From: Myxococcales bacterium
GTDB lineage: Bacteria; Myxococcota_A; Polyangia; Haliangiales; Haliangiaceae
Direction of reading: 5' to 3'
DNA: 64,000 nt
Assembly: GCA_016707895.1 (NCBI GenBank)
Contig: JADJGV010000013.1
Location: forward strand, 124,001 to 188,000
Below the pieces are notes generated by a model. It was not told where the DNA came from, made no database searches, and saw only the letters and a list, made by a program, of their open reading frames with translations. Made by a program: the position numbers and the translations under genes. Positions within the stretch are counted from its first letter, which is position 1, and each line of letters opens with the position of its first letter. Shown here piece by piece: positions 41,189-50,494 of this stretch.

Positions 41189-42061
41189 CTAGCGGCGCAC
41201 CGAAACGCGCAAGAACCCTTCGACGTCCGGCACCGGGCCGGTCACGCCGCGTCGCACGCCGGCGTCGATCTCGGCGTCGTCGGTCACGCCGACCGCGACC
41301 GCGCCGGTGGCCTGGAGCGCCCAGGGCGAGCCCAGCGTGTCGATCCGTCCGGCGGTCTCGGCGATCGCGATCACCGGCCCGGCGACCACGCGGCTGACGT
41401 TGGCGGTGGTGGTGGCGGTGGCCCCGTCGGCGCCGACCTCGACCTGCGGCACCACGCCGAACACCAGGCCGGCGCCCAGCTCGACCGTGCCGGCGATGGC
41501 CAGGCCGGCGGACCACGCGTCGCCGGTGCGCCCGACGAACGGCACCAGCGCCGCGGCGGTCTCGCCGCCGTCGTTGCCCCACAGGTTCAGCTTGAGCCGG
41601 CCGTAGGTCGACCCGTACCCGCCCTCGCGGGTCTCGGCGCCGTCGACCTGGGTCGACGCGGCGGCGTAGGGCACGACGACCAGCTGGGCCTCGAGCCTGC
41701 GTGCCAGCCCCAGCCGCAGCCGGGTCGGCATCACCTGCGTCGTCACCGTGCGCGCGCCGTCCCCGCGATCGTACCCGACCACGGCCAGGTCGATCTCGGC
41801 CTGGACGTGGCCGACGTCGATGGTGGTCGGCGTGTCGTCGATCGACAACGGCCGGAGCGCGCCGTCCGCCGCCGCCGGCGGCGACGCGCGGTCGACGGGC
41901 CAGGGGTCCCCGACGCCGGTCGCCAGACCGAGCCTCGAGGCCGCCACGAGGTCGGACGGATCGGCGGCGTCCGGGTCGGCGACCGCGGGCGCGGGTGGAT
42001 CTTCGGCGAGCGCGGTCGCGGGCGCGAGCGCGCAGGCCAGCACGATGGCGGTTCTCGTCAT
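41189..42061 (-). CDS. Outer-membrane transporter-like protein (MetA-type?)
   Basis: The 290-residue protein has a signal peptide (MTRTAIVLACALAPATALA|E). A Pro/Ala/Asp-rich linker follows, then a beta-strand-rich region with TTIDVGHVQAEIDLAVVGYD, YGRLKLNLWG, PFVGRTGDAWSAGLAIAGTVEL, and a C-terminus ending in the aromatic/Arg strand VEGFLRVSVRR. This resembles the Phenol_MetA_deg/transporter outer-membrane family. The start has a CGGAG Shine-Dalgarno. Its place between two signalling genes mirrors the porin-like gene of the right-hand cluster. Confidence 0.7.
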   Translation of the reverse strand: MTRTAIVLACALAPATALAEDPPAPAVADPDAADPSDLVAASRLGLATGVGDPWPVDRASPPAAADGALRPLSIDDTPTTIDVGHVQAEIDLAVVGYDRGDGARTVTTQVMPTRLRLGLARRLEAQLVVVPYAAASTQVDGAETREGGYGSTYGRLKLNLWGNDGGETAAALVPFVGRTGDAWSAGLAIAGTVELGAGLVFGVVPQVEVGADGATATTTANVSRVVAGPVIAIAETAGRIDTLGSPWALQATGAVAVGVTDDAEIDAGVRRGVTGPVPDVEGFLRVSVRR

Positions 42062-42108
42062 GAGCACTCCGGGAGCACGCCACCTGGCGTGGGTTGGCGA
42101 CCGTGGCG

Positions 42109-43263
42109 CTACGCGGCGACGCCGCGGGCCCGGTCGAGGGAGTCGTAGAGCGGCAGCTCGGCGGTCTCGGTGACCCGGGCCAGCAGCGCCTGGACCTCCG
42201 CGTTGCCGACCAGCCGAAGCTGGACGCCGAACTTGCGGGCCTCCTTGTCGCCCTCGATCAGGAGCCGGATCGTGCGATCGGCGCGCAGGGGCAGGCTGCG
42301 CATGTCGAAGATCGCCTCGTCGAAGCACGCGGCCGCGAGCTTCTCGGTGGCGTCGCGCAGCGCGGTCTTGAGCTTCGCGTAGTAGCGCTCGACCTTGTCC
42401 TCCTTGCCCTCGAACGCGACCGCGGCGAGCACGTTGCCGTCGACCTCGAGGACGTTGCCGTGCTCGAAGTACTTGTTCAGCAACTCCGCGGTCGCCTCGG
42501 TGTCGAACGGCTTGAACAGGTAGTCGGTGAAGCCCTGCGCGACCAGCTCGGCGCGGGGGTCGTTGGTGGTCCGCAGCACCAGCGCGACGAAGGCGGCGTG
42601 CGGCTGCAGGGCCCGCAGCTGGTTCATCAGCGCGACGCTGTTGACGTCGGGGATGACCATGTCGACCAGGATCATCCGGAACACCCGCTCCTGGCACTGG
42701 GTCAGCGCCTCGCGCGCCGAGACGCAGCCGTTCATCGTGATGTGGCTGGGCACGGCCTGGCGGAACTTCTTGTGGACGTTCTCCATGTCGTCGACGATCA
42801 AGATGTCGACGAAGTTCTTGCCGCCGGCGCTGGTCGGGCTGGGGCTGGGCGCCACCGCGACGACCTCGGCGATCGCGGCGTTGGAGCCGACCGGCGCGTT
42901 CTCGTTCATGCGCAGGGCCTTGAACACCTTGGCCTTCAGCTCGTCCGGCTTGAACGGCTTGAGCATGTAGTCCTCGATGCCGAGCTGCATCGCGCCCGCG
43001 ACCACCGAGCGCTTCGACTCGCTGGTCAACATGATGACCGGCGTCTTGTCGCCGCGCTCGCGCAGGTGCTTGAGCATCGTCGGGCCGTCCATCACCGGCA
43101 TCGTGACGTCGAGCAGGATGAGATCGACCTTGGTCTCCTCCAGGAGCGCCAGGGCCTTCTCCCCGTCCTCGGCTTGTTCGATGTCGAAACCGAGCGCGGT
43201 CAGCGCCTTTCCGACGATGGAGCGGATCGAGTTGGAGTCATCGACAGTCAGGACGATCGGCAT
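42109..43263 (-). CDS. Tandem receiver protein with C-terminal STAS-like domain
   Basis: The 384-residue protein starts at the ATG at 43263 behind GAGGAG. Receiver 1 (about residues 3-120) is intact: VLTVDDSNSIRSIV, Asp in LILLDVTMPVMDGP, Thr in IMLTSES and Lys in YMLKPFKPDEL. Receiver 2 (about 150-275) has VDILIVDDMENVHK, ILVDMVIPDV and DYLFKPFDTE. The last 110 residues resemble a STAS domain (VLAAVAFEGKEDKVERYYAKL, EAIFDMRSLPLRADRTI). It heads the left-hand operon and may pass phosphoryl signals to a partner-switch protein (inference). Confidence 0.85.
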   Translation of the reverse strand: MPIVLTVDDSNSIRSIVGKALTALGFDIEQAEDGEKALALLEETKVDLILLDVTMPVMDGPTMLKHLRERGDKTPVIMLTSESKRSVVAGAMQLGIEDYMLKPFKPDELKAKVFKALRMNENAPVGSNAAIAEVVAVAPSPSPTSAGGKNFVDILIVDDMENVHKKFRQAVPSHITMNGCVSAREALTQCQERVFRMILVDMVIPDVNSVALMNQLRALQPHAAFVALVLRTTNDPRAELVAQGFTDYLFKPFDTEATAELLNKYFEHGNVLEVDGNVLAAVAFEGKEDKVERYYAKLKTALRDATEKLAAACFDEAIFDMRSLPLRADRTIRLLIEGDKEARKFGVQLRLVGNAEVQALLARVTETAELPLYDSLDRARGVAA

Positions 43264-43286
43264 GGGCTCCTCGCAAGCAACCGCGA

Positions 43287-43305
43287 CAGGCACCGCGGAT
43301 GCCTG
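43287..43305. promoter_or_regulatory. Inverted repeat between the divergent chemosensory operons
   Basis: CAGGCA and TGCCTG arms with a seven-base centre lie in the 121-base region between the REC-REC-STAS gene and the right-hand cheA. It is a candidate operator for one or both operons. No clear promoter hexamers are recognised in this gap. Confidence 0.4.
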
Positions 43306-43384
43306 ATGAGTCGACCAGCCATCCGAAGCGTAGAGGGGATCGGTCGGGGCTCAACCCGGGCCCGGCGCGGCCGACCCTGTGGGC

Positions 43385-45568
43385 ATGAGCGATCTGGACC
43401 CGGAGATCCTCGTCGAGTTCTTGGTCGAGAGCCGCGAGAACCTCGATCAGATGGAGCGGGAGCTGGTGGTGCTCGAGCGGGATCCCGCCGCGGCCTCGGC
43501 GCTCAACGCCATCTTCCGAGCGATCCACACGATCAAGGGCACCGCCGGGTTCCTGGGGCTCGAGGCGCTGCAACGCCTGACCCACGCCGGCGAGACCCTG
43601 CTGTCCCGGCTGCGCGACGGCGAGCTGGTCTTCACCCCGGCGCTGGCGTCGCTGCAGCTCCGGCTGGTCGACGCCGTGCGGTCGATGTTGACCTACATCG
43701 AGGCCCACTCCGCCGAGGGGCCCGAGCAGTATCGCGACCTTGGGGCCGACCTCGGGGCCGCGGCCGAGGAAGACGGCCCTGGCACCACCGCCGCGCCCGC
43801 GCTCCCCGGGCCGGCCGCGGCGGCGCCGCAGCCCCCCCCGCCCGCCGCCACCCCCGCACCCGCCGTGGCCGCGCCCCACGCCAGCCCGCTCGCGCCCCCC
43901 CCCACGGCACCCGTCGCCGAGCCGCCCCGCGCGGTCGCGACCGAGTCGACGGTGCGGGTCGACGTCGGGCTGCTCGATCGGCTGGTGAACCTGGCCGGCG
44001 AGCTGGTGCTGGCCCGCAACCGCCTGACCCGCTACGCCTCGACCTGGCTCGATCCGGTCCACCTCGCGAGCTGGCAGCGGCTCCACCAGATCAGCTCCCA
44101 GCTGCAGGAGCAGGTCATGAAGACGCGCATGCAGCCCATCGGCTCGACCTGGGCCAAGCTGCCGCGCACGGTCCGCGATCTGGCGTCCCAGTGCGGCAAG
44201 CAGGTCCGGCTCGAGCTCGAGGGCGGCGAGACCGAGCTCGACCGGACGCTGCTGGAAGCCATCCGCGACCCGATGACGCACGCGCTGCGCAACGCCATCG
44301 ACCATGGCATCGAGGCGCCGACCGGGCGGATGGAGGCGTGCAAGGAGCCCGAGGGCGTGATCCGGCTGCGCGCCTACCACGACAGCGGCCAGGTCCACAT
44401 CGAGCTGTCCGACGACGGCGCCGGCATCCGGCCGGCCAAGGTCAAGGCCAAGGCGATCGAGCGCGGCGTCGTCACCGCCGAGGTCGCCGAGCGGATGACC
44501 GACGCCGAGCTGGTCCGGCTGGTGTTCCGGCCCGGGTTCTCGACCGCCGAGACCGTGACCAGCGTGTCGGGCCGCGGCGTCGGGATGGACGTCGTCCGGT
44601 CGAACATCGAGAAGATCGGCGGCACCGTCGACATCGCGTCGGTCCCGGGCATCGGCACCACGCTGCACATCGCGATCCCGCTGACGTTGGCGATCCTGCC
44701 GGCGCTGATCGTCGAGAGCGGCGGCGAGCGCTACGCGATCCCGCAGGCGCTCCTGCGCGAGCTGGTGCGGGTCGACGCCGACCACCCGATCGAGCACGTC
44801 CACGCCGCGCCGGTGTTCCGGCTGCGCGGCCGGCTGCTGCCGCTGATCGACCTCGCGCAGGCGGTCGGCGCGCCGACGTCGGCGGCGCCCCAGCGGATCA
44901 TGGTGCTGTCCGCCGACGGCCACGAGTTCGGCGTGCTGATCGACCGCTACCACGACACCGAAGAGATCGTCGTCAAGCCGCTCGGGCGCCACCTGCGCGA
45001 CGTCGGCCAGTACGGCGGCGCGACGATCCTGGGCGACGGCCGGGTGGTGTTGATCGTCGACTGCCGGGCCATCGCCCGGGCGGTCCGCCGCCAGCTGGCG
45101 ACGCCGGTCGCCGCCGCCGCGACCACCGAGCCCGCCGCCGCCACGGCCACCCGGGCGCTGGTGCTGCTGCGGCAGGGCCCGCACAACCACTTCGCCGTCC
45201 CGCTCGAGATGATCTCGCGCATCGCCAGCGTCCCGCCGTCCGCGGTCACGCGGACCGGCCCCGACGAGGTCGCGCAGGTGCTCGACGATCTGCTGCCGGT
45301 GATGCGGCTGGGCGACGCCCTCGGCACCGGCGCCGACGAGGCCGGCGACGAGCAGCAGCTGATCGTCGTCCAGGGCGACGACCAACGCATCGGCGTGGCG
45401 GTGGACCAGATCATCGACATCGTGACCGTCGGCTTGACCCCGCGCTGGTCGAACCGGCGCCCGGGCGTCACGGGGACGATCGTCGTCGACGGCAAGGTGA
45501 TCGAGCTGCTCGATCTGCCCGACCTGATCGAGACCCACGCGCCCCACCTGCTCCGAGGCATCTCATGA
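43385..45568 (+). CDS. cheA: CheA histidine kinase with a second CheW-like module (right system)
   Basis: The 727-residue kinase starts at the ATG at 43385. HPt phosphoacceptor His48 lies in RAIHTIKGTAGFLG. A Pro/Ala linker covers about 125-180. The dimerisation domain has LLDRLVNLAGELVLARN. The ATPase domain has MTHALRNAIDHGIE, DDGAGIRP and SVSGRGVGMDVVRSNIEKIGG. A CheW-like domain (RYAIPQALLRELVRV) is followed by a roughly 140-residue extra module (HNHFAVPLEMISRIASVP, IGVAVDQIIDIV) that reads as a second CheW domain. No P2 domain is obvious. Confidence 0.94.
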   Translation: MSDLDPEILVEFLVESRENLDQMERELVVLERDPAAASALNAIFRAIHTIKGTAGFLGLEALQRLTHAGETLLSRLRDGELVFTPALASLQLRLVDAVRSMLTYIEAHSAEGPEQYRDLGADLGAAAEEDGPGTTAAPALPGPAAAAPQPPPPAATPAPAVAAPHASPLAPPPTAPVAEPPRAVATESTVRVDVGLLDRLVNLAGELVLARNRLTRYASTWLDPVHLASWQRLHQISSQLQEQVMKTRMQPIGSTWAKLPRTVRDLASQCGKQVRLELEGGETELDRTLLEAIRDPMTHALRNAIDHGIEAPTGRMEACKEPEGVIRLRAYHDSGQVHIELSDDGAGIRPAKVKAKAIERGVVTAEVAERMTDAELVRLVFRPGFSTAETVTSVSGRGVGMDVVRSNIEKIGGTVDIASVPGIGTTLHIAIPLTLAILPALIVESGGERYAIPQALLRELVRVDADHPIEHVHAAPVFRLRGRLLPLIDLAQAVGAPTSAAPQRIMVLSADGHEFGVLIDRYHDTEEIVVKPLGRHLRDVGQYGGATILGDGRVVLIVDCRAIARAVRRQLATPVAAAATTEPAAATATRALVLLRQGPHNHFAVPLEMISRIASVPPSAVTRTGPDEVAQVLDDLLPVMRLGDALGTGADEAGDEQQLIVVQGDDQRIGVAVDQIIDIVTVGLTPRWSNRRPGVTGTIVVDGKVIELLDLPDLIETHAPHLLRGIS

Positions 45569-45990
45569 TCCGCATCTGTACGTTCACCGTGGGTTCGCAC
45601 CAGATCGGCATCGACGCCGGGCGCATCCGCGAGATCGTCGTGCTCCGCGAGCTGACCACCGTGGCCGGCGCGCCGGCCTACGTCCGCGGGCTGATCAACC
45701 TGCGCGGCCAGATCGTCGCCTGCCTCGACACCGGCCAGGTGCTGGCGGTGCCGGCCGGCGACCAGCCGCGCATGGCGGTCGTCGTCGACGACGCCGACGA
45801 GGTCGTCAGCCTCGCGGTCGACGCCGTCGGCGACGTGCTCGAGCTCGAGCCGGCCCACGTCGACGGCGTGCCGCCGACCGTCGCCGGGGAGATCGCGACG
45901 CGCCTGACCGGCTCGTACCAGCGCCCTGGCCAGCTGGTGATGATCGTCGACCTCGACCGGGTGCTCGCCACGGTGGAGGCGCCGTCATGA
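45565..45990 (+). CDS. cheW: CheW coupling protein (right system)
   Basis: The 141-residue CheW domain has FTVGSHQIGIDAGRIREIVV, YVRGLINLRGQIVACLDTG and a C-terminal QLVMIVDLDRVL. The ATG overlaps the cheA stop (ATGA), so the two are translationally coupled. It connects the right-hand MCP to its CheA. Confidence 0.94.
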   Translation: MIRICTFTVGSHQIGIDAGRIREIVVLRELTTVAGAPAYVRGLINLRGQIVACLDTGQVLAVPAGDQPRMAVVVDDADEVVSLAVDAVGDVLELEPAHVDGVPPTVAGEIATRLTGSYQRPGQLVMIVDLDRVLATVEAPS

Positions 45991-47072
45991 CCGGCGCCGT
46001 GCCCCCGATCCGGGTGGTGGTCGCCGACGACTCGGCGATCATGCGCAACGCGGTCGCCGGCGTGCTGCGCGCCGACCCCGCGTTCGTGGTGATCGCCGTC
46101 GCCAAGAACGGCCGCGAGGCGGTCACCGCGCTGCTCGGCGCCGACATCGACGTCGCGGTGCTGGACATCGAGATGCCCGAGCTCGACGGCCTCGGCGCGC
46201 TGCGCGAGCTGCGCGCCGCCCGGTGCCGGACCAAGGTCGTGATGTTCTCGACGCTGACCCAGCGCGGCAGCCGCGCCGCCGTCGAGGCCCTCACCAGCGG
46301 CGCCGTCGACTGCGTCGCCAAGCCCGAGGGGGTCGGCAACCTCGCCGCGTCGATCGAGCGGATCCGCGCCGAGCTGGTGCCGCGGCTCAAGGCGATCGGG
46401 GGCCCGCGCCGCAGCCACCGCGCCGCGGCGCCGCCGGTCGCCCACGCCGAGTTTCACCGGACCCCGCAGCTGATCGTGGTCGGCGCCTCGACCGGCGGGC
46501 CGGACGCGCTGTGCGCGCTCCTGTCCGCGCTGCCGCGCGGCTTCGACATCCCGATCGCGGTGGTGCAGCACATCCCGCCGAACTTCGCCCACGCGCTCAC
46601 CGATCGCCTCGCGCAGGTGTCCCACCGCAAGGTCGTCGAGGTCAGCGGCGAGCTCGCGCTGACCCGCGGCACGATCGCGATGGCCCCCGGCGACAACCAC
46701 CTGACCATCGCCGCCGGCGCCGACGGCCGGCTGCGCGCCCGGCTGACCCACGCGCCGCCGGTCAACAACGTCCGCCCGTCGGTCGACGTGCTGTTCAACA
46801 GCGTCCCGACCGCGGTGATGGCGGCGACGGTCGCGGTGGTGCTCACCGGGATGGGCAAGGACGGCGCCGACGGCGCCCAGGCGATCGCCCGCAACGGCGG
46901 CTACGTGATCGCGCAGGACGAGGCCAGCGCGGTGGTCTGGGGCATGCCCGGCGCGGTGGTCAAGGCCGGCGCGGCGCACCTGGTGGCGCCGATCCCGCAG
47001 ATCGCCCGCGCGCTCGCCGAGGTCCAGCGCACCCAGACCGTCCCGATCCCGGTCATCTGGGGGACGCCATGA
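45987..47072 (+). CDS. cheB: CheB methylesterase (right system)
   Basis: The 361-residue protein has a receiver (VVVADDSAIMRNAVAGVL, VAVLDIEMPELDGLGAL, CVAKPEGVG). The methylesterase domain has the catalytic Ser in VVGASTGGPDALC, His in VVQHIPPNFAHAL and Asp in LTGMGKDGADGAQAI. It overlaps cheW (ATGA). It is clearly a different lineage from the left-hand CheB. Confidence 0.96.
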   Translation: MTGAVPPIRVVVADDSAIMRNAVAGVLRADPAFVVIAVAKNGREAVTALLGADIDVAVLDIEMPELDGLGALRELRAARCRTKVVMFSTLTQRGSRAAVEALTSGAVDCVAKPEGVGNLAASIERIRAELVPRLKAIGGPRRSHRAAAPPVAHAEFHRTPQLIVVGASTGGPDALCALLSALPRGFDIPIAVVQHIPPNFAHALTDRLAQVSHRKVVEVSGELALTRGTIAMAPGDNHLTIAAGADGRLRARLTHAPPVNNVRPSVDVLFNSVPTAVMAATVAVVLTGMGKDGADGAQAIARNGGYVIAQDEASAVVWGMPGAVVKAGAAHLVAPIPQIARALAEVQRTQTVPIPVIWGTP

Positions 47073-47920
47073 CGCTCCGCCCCGACGACCGCCGCTTCAT
47101 CGTCGAGCTGATGCGCCGGCAGGCCGGCCTGGCGATGGACGACGCCGCGCAACACCTGATCGACAACCGCATCGCGATCGTCGCGGCGCGCCACCGCCAG
47201 GCCGACGCCGAGCTGGTGACCCGGCTGCGGTTCAACAACGATCCCGGCTTGCTGCACGAGGTCATCGACGCGCTGTGCACGCACGAGACCAGCTTCTTCC
47301 GCGACGGCCACCCGTTCGACACGCTGGCCACGACGGTGTTGCCCGACCTGGCCGCGCTCCGGCGCGAGCGCCGCACGCTGACCGTCTGGTGCGCGGCCTG
47401 CTCGACCGGCCAGGAGGTGTGGTCGACCGCGATCACGATCCGCGAGCGGGTCGACGATCTCCAGGGGTGGACGATCCGCATCCTGGCCACCGACGTGTCG
47501 CAGGCGATGGTCGACCGCACCCGCGCCGGCACCTACACCGACCAGGAGCTGGCCCGCGGCATGCCCGAGCGCTGGAAGGCCCGCTACTTCACCCGCGCCG
47601 GCGACCGCTGGCAGGCCCGCGCCGACCTGCGCGCGATGGTCGAGGTCACCCGCGCCAACCTGCTCGACCCGGCGCCGAGCGCGCGCCGCTTCGACCTGAT
47701 CATGGCGCGCAACGTCCTCATCTACTTCGACGCCGCCGGCAAGCGCCGGGCCATGGACGCGATCTTCGGGGCCCAGGCCTCCGACGGCGCCCTGCTGGTG
47801 GGCACCGGCGAGAATCTCATCGATCCCCGCTACGAGGCGCGCCCATCTGGCCGAACCGTCGTGTATCGGCCGCGCGGCGCCACGCGCTCGGCCGCCCTCT
47901 CGCCCACGGAGTCCTTGTGA
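47069..47920 (+). CDS. cheR: CheR receptor methyltransferase (right system)
   Basis: The 283-residue protein has the N-terminal CheR helices, CTHETSFFRDGHPFDTL, the SAM motif VWCAACSTGQEVWSTAITI, ILATDVSQAMVDRTRAGTY and DLIMARNVLIYFDAAG. The ATG overlaps the cheB stop. The right-hand MCP lacks a C-terminal pentapeptide, so this enzyme must find its receptor without a tether. Confidence 0.95.
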   Translation: MTLRPDDRRFIVELMRRQAGLAMDDAAQHLIDNRIAIVAARHRQADAELVTRLRFNNDPGLLHEVIDALCTHETSFFRDGHPFDTLATTVLPDLAALRRERRTLTVWCAACSTGQEVWSTAITIRERVDDLQGWTIRILATDVSQAMVDRTRAGTYTDQELARGMPERWKARYFTRAGDRWQARADLRAMVEVTRANLLDPAPSARRFDLIMARNVLIYFDAAGKRRAMDAIFGAQASDGALLVGTGENLIDPRYEARPSGRTVVYRPRGATRSAALSPTESL

Positions 47921-48402
47921 CCAACGCCGTCCTCGCTCGCCCGCCCATGTTGAACCCGTGGATCGTCGCCGCGCGCGGCGGCGCGGTCGACGTGTTCGAC
48001 CAGGCGCTCAGCCTCCGCGGCCGCCCGCTCGATCAGGGCGAGCTGGCGCCGGGCTCGGTCGGCGCGCTCATCCCGATCGTCTCGGCGATGTCGCCGGTGC
48101 AGATCGGCGTGTTCTCCGACGAGCCCAGCTGCGAGCGGCTGGCGCGGGCGCTGCTCTACGCGGCGCCGACCGACCCGCTCACCCGCGCCGAGATGATCGA
48201 CGCGATGTGCGAGATCGCCAACATGCTGGCCGGCAGCGTCAAGGCCCGGGTCGCCGGCTACGCCACCCACGCCGCGCTGGGCCTGCCGACCTTCGTCCAC
48301 GGCCCGGTCGAGGCCGCCAGCAGCACCGCCGTCGACGTCGTGCCGATCGCCGTCGACGACCTCACCGCCTTCGTCGTCATCGTCCGCGCGATCGACGCCT
48401 GA
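47917..48402 (+). CDS. cheX: CheX-like phosphatase (right system)
   Basis: The 161-residue protein starts with GTG overlapping the cheR stop (GTGA). The ExxN motif is in DAMCEIANMLAGSVKARV, the hallmark of CheC/CheX/FliY phosphatases. The sequence is far from the left-hand CheX, so the assignment rests on the motif, size and operon position. It would dephosphorylate the CheY two genes downstream. Confidence 0.72.
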   Translation: MTNAVLARPPMLNPWIVAARGGAVDVFDQALSLRGRPLDQGELAPGSVGALIPIVSAMSPVQIGVFSDEPSCERLARALLYAAPTDPLTRAEMIDAMCEIANMLAGSVKARVAGYATHAALGLPTFVHGPVEAASSTAVDVVPIAVDDLTAFVVIVRAIDA

Positions 48403-48432
48403 CCCGTCCCCGGTCACGCCAAGGAGCTCGCC

Positions 48433-50088
48433 ATGCATTCGATCCGTGCCCGCATCCTCTTCCTCACCGCCGTCCCGACCGCCGCGCTCGCCATCGTCGC
48501 GGTGATCGCGTCGCTGGTCCTGGGCCACCTCGCGGACGATCTGCGCTTCGAGGACCACAAGCTCAAGGTGCTGCGCGCCCACGGCACGATGGACATGATG
48601 CACGACGCGCTCAAGGGCGACGCGCTGCGCGCGCTGGTCGCGACCACGCCGGTCGAGCTCGCCGAGGCCAAGGCCGCCGCCGAGGACCACGCCGCGCGGT
48701 TCAAACGCGACTTCGAGACGATCCGCAGCGCCCCGTTCGCCGGCGCGGTCCGGGATGAGCTGGCGACGCTCGCCCCCAACCTCGAGGCCTACACGGCGGT
48801 GGTCCAGCGGGTGATCGCCGCCGCCAGCGCCGACCGCGCCGCCGCGACCGCGATGCTCCCCGAGCTCGACCAGCGCTTCAAGAGCCTGGAGGTCGCCAAC
48901 GAGGCGCTCGGCGACCACCTCGAGGACATCGGCGACAACGTCGACGACATCCTGGCGCAGGCCTCGAGCGGCCGCAACCAGCTGATCGTGATCTGCCTGA
49001 TCGCGACCGCGCTGGCGATCGGCGGCGGGCTCCTCATCGGCCGCCGGCTCGCCAGCAGCATCAAGCAGGCCGGCGACGTGCTGCACGCGGTCGCCGAGGG
49101 CGATCTGCGCAGCCGGGTCGACGCGTCCGACCGCTCCGAGATCGGCACGATGCTGCGCTCGCTCAACCGCAGCCTCGATCAGATGACCGACATGCTGAGC
49201 GCGATCCGCGCCGCGTCGCGCGACGTGCTCGACACCGCCTCCGAGGTCGACCAGGTCGCGAGCAAGCTCGGCAACAACAGCCAGCGCGCCTCCCACGACA
49301 CCACCAACGCCTCGAGCGCGGCGTCGCAGGCCAGCGGCAACGTCCAGACCGTCGCCGCGGCGACCGAGGAGATCGCCGCGACCATCCGCGACGTCGCCCG
49401 CAACGCGCAGGACGCCGCCCGGGTCGCCGCCTCGGGCGTCGTGATCGCCCGCCGGTCCAACGCCTCGGTGGCGCGCCTCGGCGCGTCGTCGACGGAGATC
49501 GGCGCGGTGGTCGACGTCATCACCCAGATCGCGGAGCAGACCAACCTGCTGGCGCTCAACGCCACGATCGAGGCCGCCCGCGCCGGCGCCTCGGGCCGCG
49601 GCTTCGCGGTGGTGGCCAACGAGATCAAGGAGCTGGCCAAGCAGACCGCCCGCGCGACCGAAGAGATCCGCACCAAGATCGTCGGCATCCAGCGCGACAC
49701 CGACGAGGCGGTCAAGGACATCGGCCAGATCGGCGAGGTGATCGGCCAGATCGACGGCATCCAGCAGTCGATCGCGTCGGCGGTCGCCGAGCAGGCGACG
49801 GTGACCAGCGACATCGGCCGCAACCTCACCGAGGTCGCGACCGCCGCCGACAGCATCGCCCGGGACGTCTCGGCCGCCGACCTCGCCATCCGCGACAACG
49901 TCAGCGTCGCCGAGCGCGCCACCTCGACCGCCGCGTCGCTGGGCAACCTCGCCCGCCGCCTCGACCACGCGGTCAGCTCGTTCCAGATCCGCGAGCGCCG
50001 CGGCGGCACCAAGGTCACCCCGCCGACCACCGGCCGGATCGACGTGATCGTCGATCGCGGCGACCTCGGCCCGCGCGCCGTCGCCTGA
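48433..50088 (+). CDS. Methyl-accepting chemotaxis protein (right system)
   Basis: The 551-residue receptor has transmembrane helices at about residues 10-32 and 186-206 around a helical periplasmic sensor of about 150 residues. A HAMP domain follows (RRLASSIKQAGDVLHAVAEG, RSEIGTMLRSLNRS). The signalling tip is QIAEQTNLLALNATIEAARA and continues GFAVVANEIKELAKQT. The C-terminus GDLGPRAVA has no CheR-binding pentapeptide. It is followed by cheY. Confidence 0.95.
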   Translation: MHSIRARILFLTAVPTAALAIVAVIASLVLGHLADDLRFEDHKLKVLRAHGTMDMMHDALKGDALRALVATTPVELAEAKAAAEDHAARFKRDFETIRSAPFAGAVRDELATLAPNLEAYTAVVQRVIAAASADRAAATAMLPELDQRFKSLEVANEALGDHLEDIGDNVDDILAQASSGRNQLIVICLIATALAIGGGLLIGRRLASSIKQAGDVLHAVAEGDLRSRVDASDRSEIGTMLRSLNRSLDQMTDMLSAIRAASRDVLDTASEVDQVASKLGNNSQRASHDTTNASSAASQASGNVQTVAAATEEIAATIRDVARNAQDAARVAASGVVIARRSNASVARLGASSTEIGAVVDVITQIAEQTNLLALNATIEAARAGASGRGFAVVANEIKELAKQTARATEEIRTKIVGIQRDTDEAVKDIGQIGEVIGQIDGIQQSIASAVAEQATVTSDIGRNLTEVATAADSIARDVSAADLAIRDNVSVAERATSTAASLGNLARRLDHAVSSFQIRERRGGTKVTPPTTGRIDVIVDRGDLGPRAVA

Positions 50089-50134
50089 GCGTCCCGGCCC
50101 GCGTCGCTCGCCTCGCCCACCCCCCAGGACTCCC

Positions 50135-50494
50135 ATGAAGCGCATCCTCATCGTCGATGATTCCCCGACCATCCGTCAGCAGGTCAGCATGGCGTTGACC
50201 CAGGCCGGCTTCGCGGTCGCGGAGGCCGTCGACGGCGTCGACGCGCTGGCCAAGCTGGCGACGCCAGCGGCGCTGATGGTCTGCGACGTCAACATGCCGC
50301 GCATGAACGGGCTCGAGCTGCTCGAGAAGCTCAAGGTCCAGGCGACCTGCCCGGCGATGCCGATCCTGATGCTCACCACCGAGGGCGAGCCCGGCCTGAT
50401 CGCGCGCGCCAAGCAGGCCGGCGCCAAGGGCTGGATCGTCAAGCCGTTCAAGGCCGACCTGCTGGTCGCCGCGGTGAAGAAGCTCGCGGCCTGA
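50135..50494 (+). CDS. cheY: CheY-like single-domain response regulator (right system)
   Basis: The 119-residue receiver has LIVDDSPTIRQQV, the phosphoacceptor Asp in LMVCDVNMPRMNGLELL, Thr in LMLTTEGE and Lys in WIVKPFKADLL. No output domain. It is the presumed output of the right-hand pathway. The 265 bases after it contain no gene or site I can identify. Confidence 0.95.
   Translation: MKRILIVDDSPTIRQQVSMALTQAGFAVAEAVDGVDALAKLATPAALMVCDVNMPRMNGLELLEKLKVQATCPAMPILMLTTEGEPGLIARAKQAGAKGWIVKPFKADLLVAAVKKLAA

Noticed and set aside
42094..45990. A 1298-codon plus-strand frame spanning the divergent chemosensory promoters
   Set aside because: Only its final 141 codons are real (cheW). The rest is antisense to the double-receiver gene or out of frame within cheA.
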